DNA from: Dryococelus australis
Lineage: Eukaryota > Arthropoda > Insecta > Phasmatodea > Phasmatidae
Length of the DNA: 64,000 nucleotides
Assembly (NCBI GenBank): GCA_029891345.1
Contig: CM057006.1
Location: 47,125,556 to 47,189,555, forward strand
Reading direction: 5' to 3'
The position numbers and the translations under genes were made by a program. Below are positions 45,503 to 59,039 of this stretch, piece after piece (the stretch's first letter is position 1; each line of letters opens with the position of its first letter). Below the pieces are notes generated by a model. It saw only the letters and a program-made list of their open reading frames with translations. It was not told the origin of the DNA and did not search any database.

Positions 45503-47063
45503 AATCAAAACTAGTGATTCCAGTGTAAGTTTCAGGTAATCAAAGTGGCCAATTACTTGCGCTAACATCAACATACAAATTATGAACTGAATTAGGATAT
45601 ACGTGCAAACTACAAAATCACAAAACACTTGCTGCAACTCAAATACACGATCCATGCATATACAGGAGGTTAATTTTACCACTGCTATAAAACATGGGTA
45701 AGTGTACAGACTTCCTCAAAACTGTGAAGTTAACCATTATAATTCTGATTAATTAGATTGTGTTGTATCCAATAAAACCTATCTGGTTTCTGCTTTCAAT
45801 TTATTTTCAAAATATGAAAGAAAGTAGTTTTTAAATGTGAATTATGCTATTCATAATGCAACACAACTGGAGATCTCATACTGTAGTGGCTTATTCACTC
45901 AAATGATCTGCGCCATGAGAGAGGATTTGGTATATACACAGCATGCCATAAACACACAGGGAGAGCAACAGACAGTTTGGTGGGTGGGGTGATTAATGCC
46001 CCTGTTACCATGAAAACCCTGCAACTCTCCCTCGCCTGCTTTAAACTGAGCAGCTGTGTCCACACAATATGATCTCCGCGGCTATCAATTAGCCCCTATG
46101 GGGACCTTCCTCCCGGCTCCATTGTCGCTGTGAAGATAAAACTACATGAAGGGGATGCAGGACAGGACCCACGTGAAATCAAGGGAAGCCATGGGAACTC
46201 CGGGCCAATGACTCACATGTACATCAGCTAATTAAACATGCAAAATCAATAATACGGCATACATTTTAGCAACACATGCATCAAATGCGGAAAAATAAAG
46301 TAAAATGTTATACTTTACAAAGAAAAAATTATCAGATTTCCACAACATATACACACAAAAATTGATACTGTGTATTCTTTTTGTATGAAAATAAATAACA
46401 ATAAGGTCTCAGTCACGTACCTACAAAAATTTTGGGTGTATCAAAAGTATGAAGACCATTTCCATTCAGTACTTGATAACATCTGAATCTTCAACCCAAA
46501 AAATTTGTAGCATACCTAACTAGTATAGACAGAACAAAACATTTTAGTGCTAAAATCAAAAAAGTTAACCAACTGCCACAGGACAACAATTTTAAAATTT
46601 TGGGTAGGCCCCTATGCTCCCAAGGTTTTCAAAAAATTGACAGGATCTACTTCCATTGGAAAAAGTACTGCACTTACAAAATTTTTGAATGTAGCTCATT
46701 TATAAAACATTTTACCTAATATTAAAAAATTCACACTGAGGTTATTTCTTTTAAGAAAGTCAAGTTTAAAACAAACGCTGTGTTAAGTGTTTATGTCAGA
46801 TACTTAAAAATATTCATGCAGAAATCCACTATAACACAAATAAAAACAAACTCAACTTTCCAAGCTGTAAATTATTCATAAGAGCAGTATTTTATGAGTT
46901 TTAATATACAGCTAGTATGGTATGGAGTGTCGTAAATTATTATCAACAGCACAGCAACAGGCATGCACAAGAAAGACTCTCGTAATAGTTTATCTACTGT
47001 TACACTTTCCCATACTTCTGGAAAAATGCATACAAAACTAAACAGAAATTGAATACTACTCAC
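45503..47063 (-). other. Presumed third PDZ-gene intron, start
   Basis: This CpG-poor DNA follows the donor site GTGAGT at 47058-47063. The block 45895-46210 is more GC-balanced than its neighbours. A minus-strand AG at 46131 after a TTTTATCTTCACAG tract would open an exon reading STMEPGGRSP before a stop, which does not fit a PDZ end, so I do not call it. Confidence 0.5.
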
Positions 47064-47121
47064 ATTTAATAAGTGCCACAACTTCCGTGTGTGTAGATTG
47101 GGTAACATTTACACCGTTGAC
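47064..47121 (-). CDS. RhoGEF2: PDZ-RhoGEF family gene, third visible exon (PDZ alpha-B region)
   Basis: The exon encodes VNGVNVTQSTHTEVVALIK plus the first base of the next codon. It is bounded by an acceptor CAG just above 47121 and by the donor GTGAGT just below 47064. Joined to the preceding exon it continues GDKIIK into VNGVNV, the usual PDZ strand betaD-betaE junction. The TEVVALIK segment is the ligand-groove helix with histidine two residues before it (STHTEVV), typical of this family. It ends in phase 1, so another exon must supply the last strand (SGSYVALTV-like in relatives). That exon was not found in the window. The protein family is a Rho guanine nucleotide exchange factor that binds membrane receptors through this PDZ domain. 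Confidence 0.88.
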
Positions 47122-49496
47122 CTGGAACGAAGGAAAAAAAGAAATTTACTACAGCTGAACAATTTCTGAAGCTGTCTGTCTACCTTCTTCCAGTTATCAT
47201 TTATGAGGATAAAATAAACAAAAAATTAAAGACCCTAAAATAACAATTAAGATTTTCTACACTGTCAAGTATAGTGTTGAGTACAGTACCTTAAAATTTG
47301 CAGACAGTACCTATAATCACTAGGTACATTCCCATTTCCCATACACACTTTTTCTATAATTTTAGCAATACTTCTTTTAGTAGCCCTAATTTAGATTAAA
47401 GCTGAATTCTGATAAGTAATGCCAGACCATGCAACCACTTTAAACCAAGAATATTCTTGAATGACACTTTCTAAAAGAAAGACCATATGTTGGTTGTATA
47501 TATGTTTTCAACTTATTTTTTCGTGATTGACCTACAGTCGAAGTTTCTCGGTCGAATTTAGATACATCCTGTATAAAGGAAGGAAGAAAATACTCCTTAC
47601 AACTGGACGCACCATTACTAGTAGGGGAAAAAAAAAATTGGTGCTGACTAAAAGTCTGTCTAAAAGTGGCAGGAACATAATATTCTGAATAAATACGTAT
47701 GTAAGACATGCCTTGAAACATATCCATATAAAGAGAAATACACTCTATAATGTTAAGTTCACCCATAGAAATGTCAATAATCATAAGCAACACAAAAGTA
47801 GGATATTTCCCAAGTCTGAAAAGCCATTTAAATTGGCTGTTACACAAGGCAGGGAACTTAAATCAATAAATCAATCTACAACTTTGCACAAAGCTGTTCC
47901 TGGTTTTATGTGATTTTGTTGACTAAGTTCACTATTTAAAACTTTATTTAATACTTCACGGGAAAATAATGTATTCTGGAAGCCCCAAATAAGGCCACTT
48001 TATAATTCATAGCACTAACAAAAACATAAATGTAGTTTTTGCAGGCACATCTTTCATATCACCATAACATAGTGAATACAACAGAATGGTCCAAAACTCT
48101 TCAGAAAATAATCATAAGCAAATATGTACCAAATGCCACATTATGTTGAAAAATAAGAGAACTTATGCTTCTGAGAGTAAGGTCTGGGTCAGAGCCAACA
48201 ACACTGCGGATTTCTGTTAAAAGAAAGAGGTCATTTTTGGGAAAAAAATATATAACACTTTACTTTAACCCTGTCATTCCTAAATTAATTTAATATTTCT
48301 GGGGCTGCAAATTTGACATTTTTTTGAAGCGTTCTGTACTTAGGTTGGCAAAGAACAAGTTTCGTTAATACAACCAATGAGCTACAGACATTGTGTAAAG
48401 TGGTTGGAGATATGAACCAGTGTTAATGTAGCGCAGTAACACGATTTACTAATCAGTTACCGCCAGTGCAAACCATTGAGCACTGAGCCTTGCAGTGTAC
48501 GATATCAATAAAATATAACAGGTCTTCCCATGCATCATGTAGCCAATTGTCTACACTGGGAATGAAAGGGTTAACCACAACAATTGATGAAAAAATGAAT
48601 GAACAACTTCGATTTTTACAAAACTAACAAAGAGGTTTTGAGATGTTTAAGAGCAAGGAAAAGGAAAGGCACAACAAAAACCAACGTTATGTTAGGTGGA
48701 TAACACAGCACAGAGCAGACACATTTTTCTGCTATACCTAGTCCAGCAGTTGTAAACAATTTGTTTGCTGTGTGAATCATATCCTGCAGCACTCCATTAA
48801 ATATTAAGTGACACATCCATCACATAATAGCATTACTTTAAGTAGTGTTTATGTTGCAATAGCTATTTTTTAATTGGTACTATCCTGATAGAGAAAAAAA
48901 ATTTCTGAATACTGTAACACAGACAAAGAAAAAGAATCACTACATTTAATTTAAGTGTTGCACATATTTAAAAAAATTAAAACAGGGTTAATATAAAAAC
49001 TTTAGAAAGTTGTTGTGATTAACTAGTACTAATAGCGAACTGAGATATAGCACCACTTCCACATTTACAGTGATTCATGATGCATTTCATCTTATATATC
49101 TGTGCGTATATACAAGTGTGTTTTATTTCAACACCAAGTTTTTTTAATCTTCTGAATAGACCCACATTAAAAAAATATGACAGCTTCACAGTTCCGCAAA
49201 ACTGTAACAGTTACCGTTAATTTTTTTTAAGTTGATATTTACTTGGTGTTTTGAATGCCCCAGAGCAGTGACATGCCTAAGTAAAGGAACATTAAGTATT
49301 TTGGAAATTGGGAAGGAATCGACCAGGGTCTGATGATTTGGTAGATTTATAATTTGTATTCATTATTGTGTTCAATGTAATAAATCTGAAGAACTAATTA
49401 ATTCACATAGGAAGTAGGTACAGAAACCAATGTACATTGACAGGCTCTATATTCCTGAGAATGTGTCTGATGTAGGAATGCAAGGAGTGTGAATAA

Positions 49497-49522
49497 ATGA
49501 AATGAAATGAAATGAAATGAAA
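49497..49522 (+). repeat. (AAATG)n microsatellite
   Basis: Five tandem AAATG-like units after AATAAATG. Such tails often mark the 3' end of a non-LTR retroelement; the ~200 bp upstream could be an old LINE tail, not otherwise identified. Confidence 0.8.
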
Positions 49523-50594
49523 TCAATCAAGGCGCAAGAAATTAGTGGGTGCATAGAGTCATTGCATATCATCACAGATCAGTGTGTTTTGAAATGTTTT
49601 GTTGTATAATGTACTTTTGAACATAACTTTTTCACCCTTTTAAGAAACATGACAAAAATATATACTCAATACAATTACCACTTTCTCAAACTTGCAGAAT
49701 TTGTACTAAAACATGATTAAATAATTATCACAAACTACACACTCAATTAAGTCTCTTTAAATACCCAGCAGTAGAATTTCTGTTAGCACAGTTGCCAGAA
49801 CTGTTGTGAAACACTAACTTATACATTTCTGTTTAGGGTAGCACCAATTTCATCTAAATGTATCATTAAAATTAAAATTAAAATAGTGACCAATAAAGAT
49901 AGATATGTGTATTGAAAATGTCAAAGCTCAAAATTTCATGAACAATTTAGAAATATACTTTACACACATTTGTGTAATTTGGATGCAAATAACACTATTT
50001 AACAAGAACATCACTGTGCTCATTCAACCTCTCTTAGTGTTAGTTGATAACATGCATAAAATTGAGCCATTTTGCCTGTCGGGAATTATCCAAGTTAGCT
50101 ACAAAGATGCTCTCATACTCTCACATCATGAACCAGCTGATAGAATGAAAGAAGGAATAAAGAAAAATCACTAACAGACACAATATGAGATTTTAAATTT
50201 GTACGTTGTCTTGTGACATGGTACAATATTTTTAATGACATTAACAAAAGAAATAAAATTAATTTTTATTAAGGCTTGCAAATTTTAAGAATGATAAATA
50301 ATTTTAAAGTGTCTTCATAAATTGTAAATAGGCCTAACTATCAAAGTAAATTTAGCTTACAATTAACTACATTTTTCTTTTAAATTGAAGATCATGTCCA
50401 AAGCAGGAAAAGGGAGAGAGAGAAAAAAAAAGGGGGGGGGGAGGAGGGGGGAGGATTTGATTGCAAAGAGAAAAAAACTTGCGTTAGCCAATACCAAAAT
50501 CTAAAATGGATTTAGTGCCAACAACACTGTTCAAGGATGCTTTGGTGCTATATCTTCTATCAACAATTGCTAAATAAGGGTCTGGTGGAGATGC

Positions 50595-50790
50595 TTTGTT
50601 CAGCGCAGCATTGAACGCTGATGAAGTGAGATAAAGATGGAGAAGCAATGGAACATAAGGTTGGTAGAAATGGGAGTGCCCAGAGAAAAACTGCCCGCCA
50701 ACAGCAATATCAATGTTTCCCCACACGTGAAAAACTAGGTGATCCTGCCTGGAATCAAATCCAGTTCTACTTGGTGGAATGTGAGCAGGT
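50595..50790 (-). mobile_element. Old tRNA-derived SINE copy, CpG-decayed
   Basis: On the minus strand the B-box-like GGATTTGATTCCAGG corresponds to GGTTCGATTCC-type in younger copies. It is followed by TTTTTCACGTGTGGGGAAAC, TTCTCTGGGCACTCCC and a degenerate CATCAGCG. Its differences from the consensus are enriched for lost CpGs. Confidence 0.65.
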
Positions 50791-51739
50791 GAAAAACAAT
50801 TGTATAAATTGAAGCTGATAAGAACTACTTAACATTTCAAATAGAAGGTGAAATGTATCAAACAATAGACTACTTTGCACACTATGTTACGCAGCCTATT
50901 AATGTTAATTTTAGTTTCTGTACTGTGTGTTTTGTTAGTTTATTAACTAAATCAGTATGTACCATATGTTTAAATTCCATGGTTCAGTGCATGGAAAAGC
51001 TACAATGCCCTAACTGCACCTTTAATACACATATTATTATGAACATTGTTATGAATTAAAAAACTATTTCTCTATGAAGATTGGTACTACAAGCTAAAAG
51101 TAATTACAGTAATGATTACATTCTTTTGCTGTAAGTTAATCTTTTTTCAGGTCTATCTTTTTTATAAGAACCAATGGAGAATGGTGACAAAGGGTAATGC
51201 AGTCAACAGTTTACTAACAGCGACAAGCAACAGTAATGTTAGTCACAATGAAGGTGGTAGCAAAACATTAATTTTCTTTTAACCCCAAGCTATAAAGTTT
51301 GCTAAAAATTGGTATTAAAAAAACAAAAAGGATTTCAAACTTTATAATAGTTAATATTACACACAGAATACAGACAATGATCACTGCCAAAACCAAAATT
51401 AAATTTATAGGAAAACTGAAAAGAAATATGCGACTCCTAAAAAAATTAATATACACCCTTAATAAGAGTTACGAATGTGCATTAGCTTACACAAATGGCT
51501 AAAGTTTAATAAGAACTACAAGATTAAAACAAAAAAGATATGTGGAAACTACATTAAAAACTTTTTACGAACAGACATGCACAATGCAGTTACTTTTTGA
51601 AAAGTGTATTTTTATTTCAATAGAACAAATACTGAATACAGGATTATTATCACAAGAAAATTTCTTTTAGTTACAAATCATAAAAACATTAACTGTGAAA
51701 TGTACCCAAGAAACAACCATAAGCAGCTTGTAGCCTTCC

Positions 51740-51820
51740 GATATTAACAGTCGGTTTATTTCACCAGATATTAACAGTCGGTTTATTTCACCAGATATTA
51801 ACAGTCGGTTTATTTCACCA
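51740..51820 (+). repeat. Three perfect tandem copies of a 27 bp unit
   Basis: The unit starts GATATTAACAGTCGGTTTAT and ends TTCACCA. All three copies are identical, pointing to a recent tandem duplication. Confidence 0.95.
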
Positions 51821-54121
51821 GTCATACTCTTTCTGCAGTTTTAACACCACTACGTTTGTGATTGTAATTTAATGAAAAATATGGGAATACAATAATACCT
51901 ATATGAAAGGACTTCAGCCTATTTCATTTATTCATTTAGTCCATATTCTACACAAATTCTTAAATCATAACTGTAAATCTTGCCTAGTGTCAGTGGTGTA
52001 GTAACTACCAATTCAGATATTATTGGATCTGTAGTGTAAATTAATAATGTAAATGATACAAAAAAAATGTACAACTTATGTTACAAATTATTGCAAAATA
52101 GGAGAAAATTACAGTATTATATGGCACATTAATTAGTAGATTACAAAAAATTTTATAGCTTTTCATGTAGGTAAAAACAATTTCATTTCAAAACCAAAAC
52201 GATAACTAAACTGATGCATCACATTGTTTGCACAACAGGTAAAAATATGTAAATGTCAAGCAATTAAATAAAGATACAGCTGGTATTAATAGAGATTTTT
52301 TTTTACAATAGTAAATAACTGCGAGAACATAGACCATTGCAAAGTTTATCTAGTAAAGAGTCAACTGAACCCCATTTTGCTAATTTCAAGTTACTGCTAA
52401 GCTGCAAAACATTTAATCAATTATCAATACTTGAAGGCCCACAAACTAAACAAATGTAAGCGAAATTGGTAAAGGAAGGCTTAAAAAGTGTATCCAACTC
52501 TCTAGCTGACGCCATCACATTATAAGTACTCAATCTGCAGCAGTCTTGCTAGTCCAACAACAATCCCACTTCTCGTCGCAGTTCTAAAAATTTTACTTGA
52601 GATGTTTATAAGAGCATCAAACTATTTGACTTGAATTCCCTAAAACAGTGTCAGCCCTTAAACAGAAGGGAAAAAGAAAAGTCTAAGGAGGTGAGGATGG
52701 GGGAGAAACGGAATGTGTAGGTCACACAGTAAAGTGTAAAAGGACACGTTATCTTTGTGAAATAATTTAATCCCTGGATGCGCAAAAGGGCCAAGTGTTC
52801 CCGTGTTTCTTCTTAAAGCCTTCTTTCTATATTTACAGATTTCAATGTAAAAATGTTTACTAGCTGTTTGCCTTTTGGGACAAACTCATTAAACAAAATT
52901 CCTTTCATGTAGGAGCAGGAGAGGAAAAAAATATATATAACATAGTTACAAACTTTGTAGCTGTCTTCAATCTTGATGTCCTCTCACAATTTCCCACTGA
53001 GCGGATTGTTGTAGTGATAATGAAAATAGTCCAAGACTGTTCTCCAATTTTTTTTAAAATTCAAATGAACATTGAAATACAGCCACCTCAGGACACATTT
53101 TTCAGCAATTCATTTCCTCTCACTGAATGCTTGAAGAAGACTCATACAACCTCTCATATACTCTAATAGTTATTGTACTCACAAATGGTCAGAACATCAT
53201 TATTTTCACCTGAAAATGTTTTCCTTTTTTGGGCACACAAAATAATAGGAATCAATGTCTCTTGCTTGAGACTTCTTGACCAAAAGCTTGCTGGGGCAGC
53301 AACAGGTTCTTTGTGGATGTGTTAATGAGCTCAAGCTGAAATTCCTGCTCGCTTTGCTATTTTGGATTTCTGTGGCTGCCACTGTTTCACTAAACTTTGC
53401 ACCAAAGTTTTGCTTTTGCTGTTTTTATCTTATTACTCCAAGAATAAATTCAGTGCCCTTGTTAATGTTCATCCTTTAAACCTCATACTACTGTCATTTC
53501 ATGATTGTAGACACACACCATTAAAGAGTAATCTAGCTAAAACTGCAGGTTGATATAACACTTCAACTCAAAGATAAAATTCCATTGTAAAGAATGTTAT
53601 ATAACTCTACTGTCAAAAAGATATGGATTTCTCAAGGGGAAGTGCATTGTGCAACCAATATCAGGGTATTTAAAGAACATACAAGGAGGTAAAATATATT
53701 TTGATGTATCAAAAATGATATGTAAAAGGTATTTGTACAATATACTTGCTTAAGTTTTGACTTACTACTTTTATTTCTGCACATACAAAGTCAGTATTCA
53801 TGAAATTGATTTACCATGACTGTCTCGGTGGTTGGGAAATATTTGTTGCCCTGCAACTCGAGTTGACTGTCCACATCACATACAACAAGACTGTTTTTGA
53901 AGTAAAAATGACATAATTTTCACAAATACGGTTTACTGACTTATAATCCTTAATAACATTAAGCCACCTGTTTTTGTGTTTCAAATATTAACAATTTGAA
54001 TAATGATGTAAATAATTTTATACCAAAGCCAAAAGAGTATAGTAGTTGACATTTACACCACATACTAAAAAGTGGGCTTCAAAAAAATCAGAGAAATAAA
54101 TTAATCAACAGGTGCAAATAC

Positions 54122-54171
54122 CTTTATGATTTTATCGCCACTGTGCAAGCCCGCTCGTTCCGCCGCTCCAC
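54122..54171 (-). CDS. RhoGEF2: PDZ-RhoGEF family gene, second visible exon (50 bp)
   Basis: This short exon encodes, with one base from the preceding exon, GGAAERAGLHSGDKIIK. GG.A.RAGL..GD.II is the central PDZ signature. The acceptor is the pyrimidine-poor CCTGCAG and the donor is AAG/GTATTT, placing the intron in phase 0 at the end. The first base of GG is split by the upstream intron (phase 1). At 50 bp it is near the small end of exon sizes. Any pseudogene hypothesis is unlikely because all three junctions keep the frame and the residues are conserved. Confidence 0.88.
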
Positions 54172-54231
54172 CTGCAGGAACAACGTGCCAACACATAAAT
54201 ACAACAAACACACATTCCACTACAGATGCAC

Positions 54232-54260
54232 TACAATACAATACAATACAATACAATACA
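54232..54260 (+). repeat. (ATACA)n microsatellite
   Basis: About six ACAAT/ATACA units, 60 bp upstream (minus sense) of the 50 bp exon. Confidence 0.9.
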
Positions 54261-56654
54261 AGCATGCTGGAGACACATAAATAGTGCTGAAAACATCTAT
54301 GTGCATTCACTCCATACTTGATTTGTGATGATAATAAAAAAAAGAACAAGTACTGACTACACAAAAGTAGAGAGAGTTAAAAATATCATAGGGTACAAGG
54401 ACTCACAATAAAAAAAGAAGGTAAAAAATTAACACCAACGACTTACATAAAAACTTGTGTGTTAAGTGAAACTGTTCTTTGTCTCTCATTGGGTACATGA
54501 AATGGATGAATAACTCTTGTATTGCATCTCTCCATTTCTTTACCTACACAGCCAGTTGTATTACATTACTGCACTATTTATGCAATAAATATTTTATAAT
54601 GTTATAACAAAAATCACACCAAAAACTTGCATCATGAATTTTCAATAATTTGCACCACACAGTAAGTTCACATCACAATGTGTCAGTACAGAGTAAAACA
54701 ATAAGGTTAGCAATTAATATCAAAAATACCTTACTGGACACGAACATACAAGTCAACGATGGTCAAGTTTCACTTCTTTTGTGTAAGCACCTATAGGGTC
54801 ATTGATATTGAAATAATTTACAACTAGGGGTATTACAAAACAGTCTATCCCAAACAATTTTTTACAACCAATGTGTGCCAAGATGATGATGAGGGGCCAA
54901 GAATTCTACTACTGATAACATCACACATACATGCAATGAAAAATCAACATAAAAATAATTCTCTCAGCAAACAAAGTTAATGTATTTAGGCCTATTTACG
55001 TAAGCACTTCTCTGATGTTATGTTTAATTACATGTCATGGAATTTAAACATGTTTCCATGTTAACTCCAAAGATTACACACTGTAGCAAGCAAGTACGCA
55101 ATTTTATTAGGAAAATTTCTAAATAGATATAAATAAGGGAAAGTATGTTAATTTTAAAAGGGAACAAGGGATGGGGAAAATCTCATAGGCTAAGAGTTGC
55201 CTTGGAAATCAAATTATGGACACAGTATACTCTTATTTATAATTCAGGTATTTGGTCTTAAGCTTCTAATTGTGCAACCATGTAAAACTCATAACAACAG
55301 TTAGAATTTTCAATAATTTTTTTTTTTTTCAAGTATAAGCCATTGACATGACTAACAAGGAAGCAGCCAAAACAAATACCATAGAGTTTTCCAAATTCCT
55401 AAAAAACCCATTTTATCTGGACAAAACTTTTATTAAATGATGACCAACTCAAATCACTTCGGAGGGCATGCCAACCCAAAATCTGGACACTGAAAACCCC
55501 TATCACAGTTTTCAACACATACTATGTGTTAGTTTATAGCTTTATTCTCTTAACCAAGTTTCTCAATAAAAATTTGCTTACCCATATTAACTGTACCCAA
55601 CTAATCCGGATAATCGAGAGTATACTGTAAGATATGACAATAATAATTTCTTTAACAATATGAATAAACAGACTACAATATGCTCTTACAAACAAAAGCA
55701 GCAGCACTCAGCATTTCTATTTCATGTTGAATGATGTATTGCTTGCTGTTGTTGAGTTCGGACTCGTCAACCAGCATTCAGCTGTGCCTTGACAATTCTG
55801 AAGTGAATGCTCATAGTGCAAACAGGATTACGATTTTGTGACTTAGCTATTACAAATGGTATATTATGAATACTAAATGAAAATACTTCAGCAGATAAAA
55901 TTTAAAAGAGGTGTGGAGCGTGATGCGGAAAGAAGAAATGGCAAGCACAACAAAATTTAAATAATCTTGATGTGAACTGTTAAGGTTCTGAAAATATAAC
56001 TCTTATGCTAAATTAACATAATTTGGTCTAATGTGGTCTATATTTTTCATGATATGGCCAGTATTTTCATCAGAAACATGCCTAACAATTATCACATGAT
56101 TCTGGAAATGTATTGTTTGTACATCAACATACTGTAAGATTACACTATTACTATACATTTATTTCAGAAGAAAGACATGTCATTGCTAAGATCAGAGCAT
56201 GTCATCTATATCAGCAAAACTAATACACGATATGAATAAAATTTAGCAAACTTCTAAAATATATCTGATGCACAGTTTAATGCAGACAAATAATTTTAAA
56301 CTGATGTGACTACAAATCAAGCCGGAGTGGAATTTAAATTTCGGGATTGCAGGGTAAATGAGTACATGCTGATGCAAAGGGATTCATGAAAAGACTTGCA
56401 GCATGTGCAAGTCTCCAACACCATCACAGCTGATTACATGGAGTCAAGCCAACATTAACACATGGAGGTGTTTTTAAAATAACCAAGTTGAACAAGAGAA
56501 AGTGCTTGAACAAATTCTGGGCTTCATCTGAGAGATTTTTGTAAATTTTCCAAGCAATTGAACCAGACCTCGCCCACATTCCACTCATGCCCCAATTTTT
56601 TGGAGCTCAGTTTTTAATGCTGCTTATTAAAATCCCCACTTTAACTTTATACTA

Positions 56655-56996
56655 TAGGCTGTTCACAGTAAAATGAGCACTTTTGAAAGCCCTGATGAAG
56701 ATCTACTTGTATACACGTTGTGTATTCATCCGCCTTATGTAAAATTAACATTGTCATGGGCCTCGCCACTTTGTTCATGCGTCGGTCTGTTGAAATTGTG
56801 TAATTATTAGAAAACTAAATATTTTACAATTCTGCTCATTTTTACACTTTGATGCATAAAAAGAAAACCAGAAAGTGAATCAAATAATTTAATTTATCAC
56901 AAACGGTTACTGAATACTTTTTATTTGACGTTATGATATGGAACTACTTTCACTCCATTGTTACCAACTTTACTATGTTATTTTATGGTGAACATT
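56655..56996 (-). mobile_element. MITE family 1, internally shortened
   Basis: It starts TAGGCTGTTCACAGTAAAAT preceded by TA, keeps the inverted internal blocks to GTTACCAACTTTACTATG, and then jumps to a short end TTATGGTGAACATTC. About 80 bp including the CGCCC block are deleted near the right end. Confidence 0.82.
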
Positions 56997-57769
56997 CTTT
57001 AATAGGAATGAGAGAGCAACTTGTACACTAAACTCAGCCTGAACTTGAATCTTATATCCACACTACTACACATTTACTTACATAAGTTTTTCACAATTTT
57101 ATGTAAAACTAAGTTAATTTTAAATCTAATGAATTCAGTTTTTTTCTTTAAATATAAGTGCACTGTTAGTGTATTTTATTCATTGATTATCATTACAAAT
57201 TAAATTGTGTTTATTATAAAATTTAATTCTTCTAACACATTTAACATTAAAATGCAGTGCAAAGTGAACGGTGGAAAGCGGTTTGCAAAATATGGAGAGA
57301 ATAAAAGAAAAAAATTAAAAAGAAGTATGGGCAAAGTTGAACAGCTCTTATCATATTTTTCCACAAGAAAAAAATAATAACAATTTGTTCTCCGTTGTCT
57401 TGATTAACCGCAACTTATCAAAGCCTATCTAGATACCTCTAAAACAAAACTATACTATACTTATAAATTATATACCACAGCAGGAGTGGGCACAAGCAGT
57501 TATGGAGACAAGAAATTAGAGCTTTCCTGTAAATTTGCTGTTCGACTGTATGTTGCTATATGTGCTAATACTTGAATTCTTATATATATGCGTGGGCTCT
57601 GCTCACCCTTAGCTATGTTTCACTACAACTGGCAACACTGTTCCCCAAATATCATACGGTTACCAAGTGTAACCATACATTTTCTTAATAATCCTTTTAT
57701 ATCTCACAAATTGTTTTATTTATTACTGTTTTACGATTTTTCTTGCATTTATGTTTTTTTGCTAGATGG

Positions 57770-58300
57770 CCACTTGACAGTGCTGAGTCTGAGAGTAGGC
57801 TCTTGCATGCCATCACGTGAAGTTTTTCACCTGTGCACTGTGGACAGACACCGGGTCCGAAAGGAAGCAGAAGGCAGACCACGCACGGAGGAAAGCATGT
57901 TCAGTGGAGCAGCACCAGCGTTTGTGCTGACTGCATTGGACTAAACTAAATGAGCTCGACTGGATTTGTAGTCTGCCAGGAGTTGTTTTTTAAGTAGTTG
58001 AGCGACAAACTGAAGAGCAAGGTGCATACGGGAGCAAGACACAAGGTACAAGCAGATAACTGGGGTCAGCACTCAAAACTGCACATAAGAGCTGTTCTTG
58101 GGCGGGTACATCCTGGGTTTAGTTATCCACCTTCAATTTCTACAATTTCCTCCCAGCATCATGACACAAAGCAAGGTGGCTGTCAACCACGAGGATAGTG
58201 CATCACAGTCAAGAGGGCAGCCACAGCAGTCAGTGGAGAGAGTCAAATATGCACATGCTGTCCACGTAACTACTTCTGTGAAAAATTGCTGCTTTTAAAA
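57770..58300 (+). other. Coding-like patch of unknown identity in the intron
   Basis: Composition is less AT-rich than its surroundings for about 500 bp. Several plus-strand frames overlap, including MTQSKVAVNHEDSASQSRGQ and SGAAPAFVLTALD. They are in different frames and none has a recognised domain. It could be a retrocopied fragment, a nested exon on the plus strand, or chance. Confidence 0.2.
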
Positions 58301-59039
58301 AGTACTGTAAGTATTTTTAAATTTAATGTACTGTTTCGTACGTTTTCAAAACGAGTGTTACATATTTTGGAGACTGCAGGTTTATAAAGCAACTTTTGGA
58401 TTTGCTGTCCCGTGTCTATTCTCAATGTGCCTGTTGAATACATAGTAAACATTGCAAACTCTACTCCATCAAGCAGCCACATTTGATAATACTTGTGGAT
58501 GACTAAATTTATTAGCTTCATTTTTAGAACAATTTGCACATTTTAGTTAGGCCATTACATTATTTTTATATGGCGTTTTATGCGAGATATAATAGTAGTA
58601 AGTAAATAATTCTGCATATAAATTTGTTGTACAGCATATTTATAATATGCCTTTTTTGATTTAGCAATTTTAAACGAGTACACAATTAATAAAAAAAAAG
58701 AGACAGCCATGTTACCAATAGAAGAGTTAAGGTATTAATTGCCCACCAGGCAAGAACATTTACACTTACACCTAACATCCCCCCTCACCAACAAACTTTT
58801 CAGTTTTATAATTTCACCACCATTACAGAATGTTATTCCTTTTTTTTTTTATTAAAATAAAGTAAAATAATTGCAGTGGTCCAGAACTTCCATATGCATA
58901 CTACTTAGATAATTTATACATCATGAAATTTATAACTTTACCAGGCCCATTTGAGATGAATATATAATTCCTCTGTTATACATATGCCACTGATGTGCAA
59001 TAGCAGCAAACTGCACTCAGACAAGGTCAAGATAAATGA

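Larger units (their letters stand above)
47122..54121 (-). other. Intron between PDZ exons 2 and 3 (about 7.0 kb)
   Basis: The ends are GT...AG on the minus strand (GTATTT after the upstream exon, and a pyrimidine-rich tract ending CCAG before the downstream exon). It is AT-rich and very poor in CpG. A decayed SINE, a 3 x 27 bp repeat and an (AAATG)n tract lie within. A polypurine run is at 50409-50455. No further coding exon is convincing. Confidence 0.75.

Noticed and set aside
46081-46131. Next PDZ exon candidate on the minus strand
   Set aside because: An acceptor-like tract is present but the frame reads STMEPGGRSP then stops, unlike the last PDZ strand.
51740-51820. CRISPR-like array
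   Set aside because: The three 27 bp units are directly contiguous without spacers, and the genome is eukaryotic.
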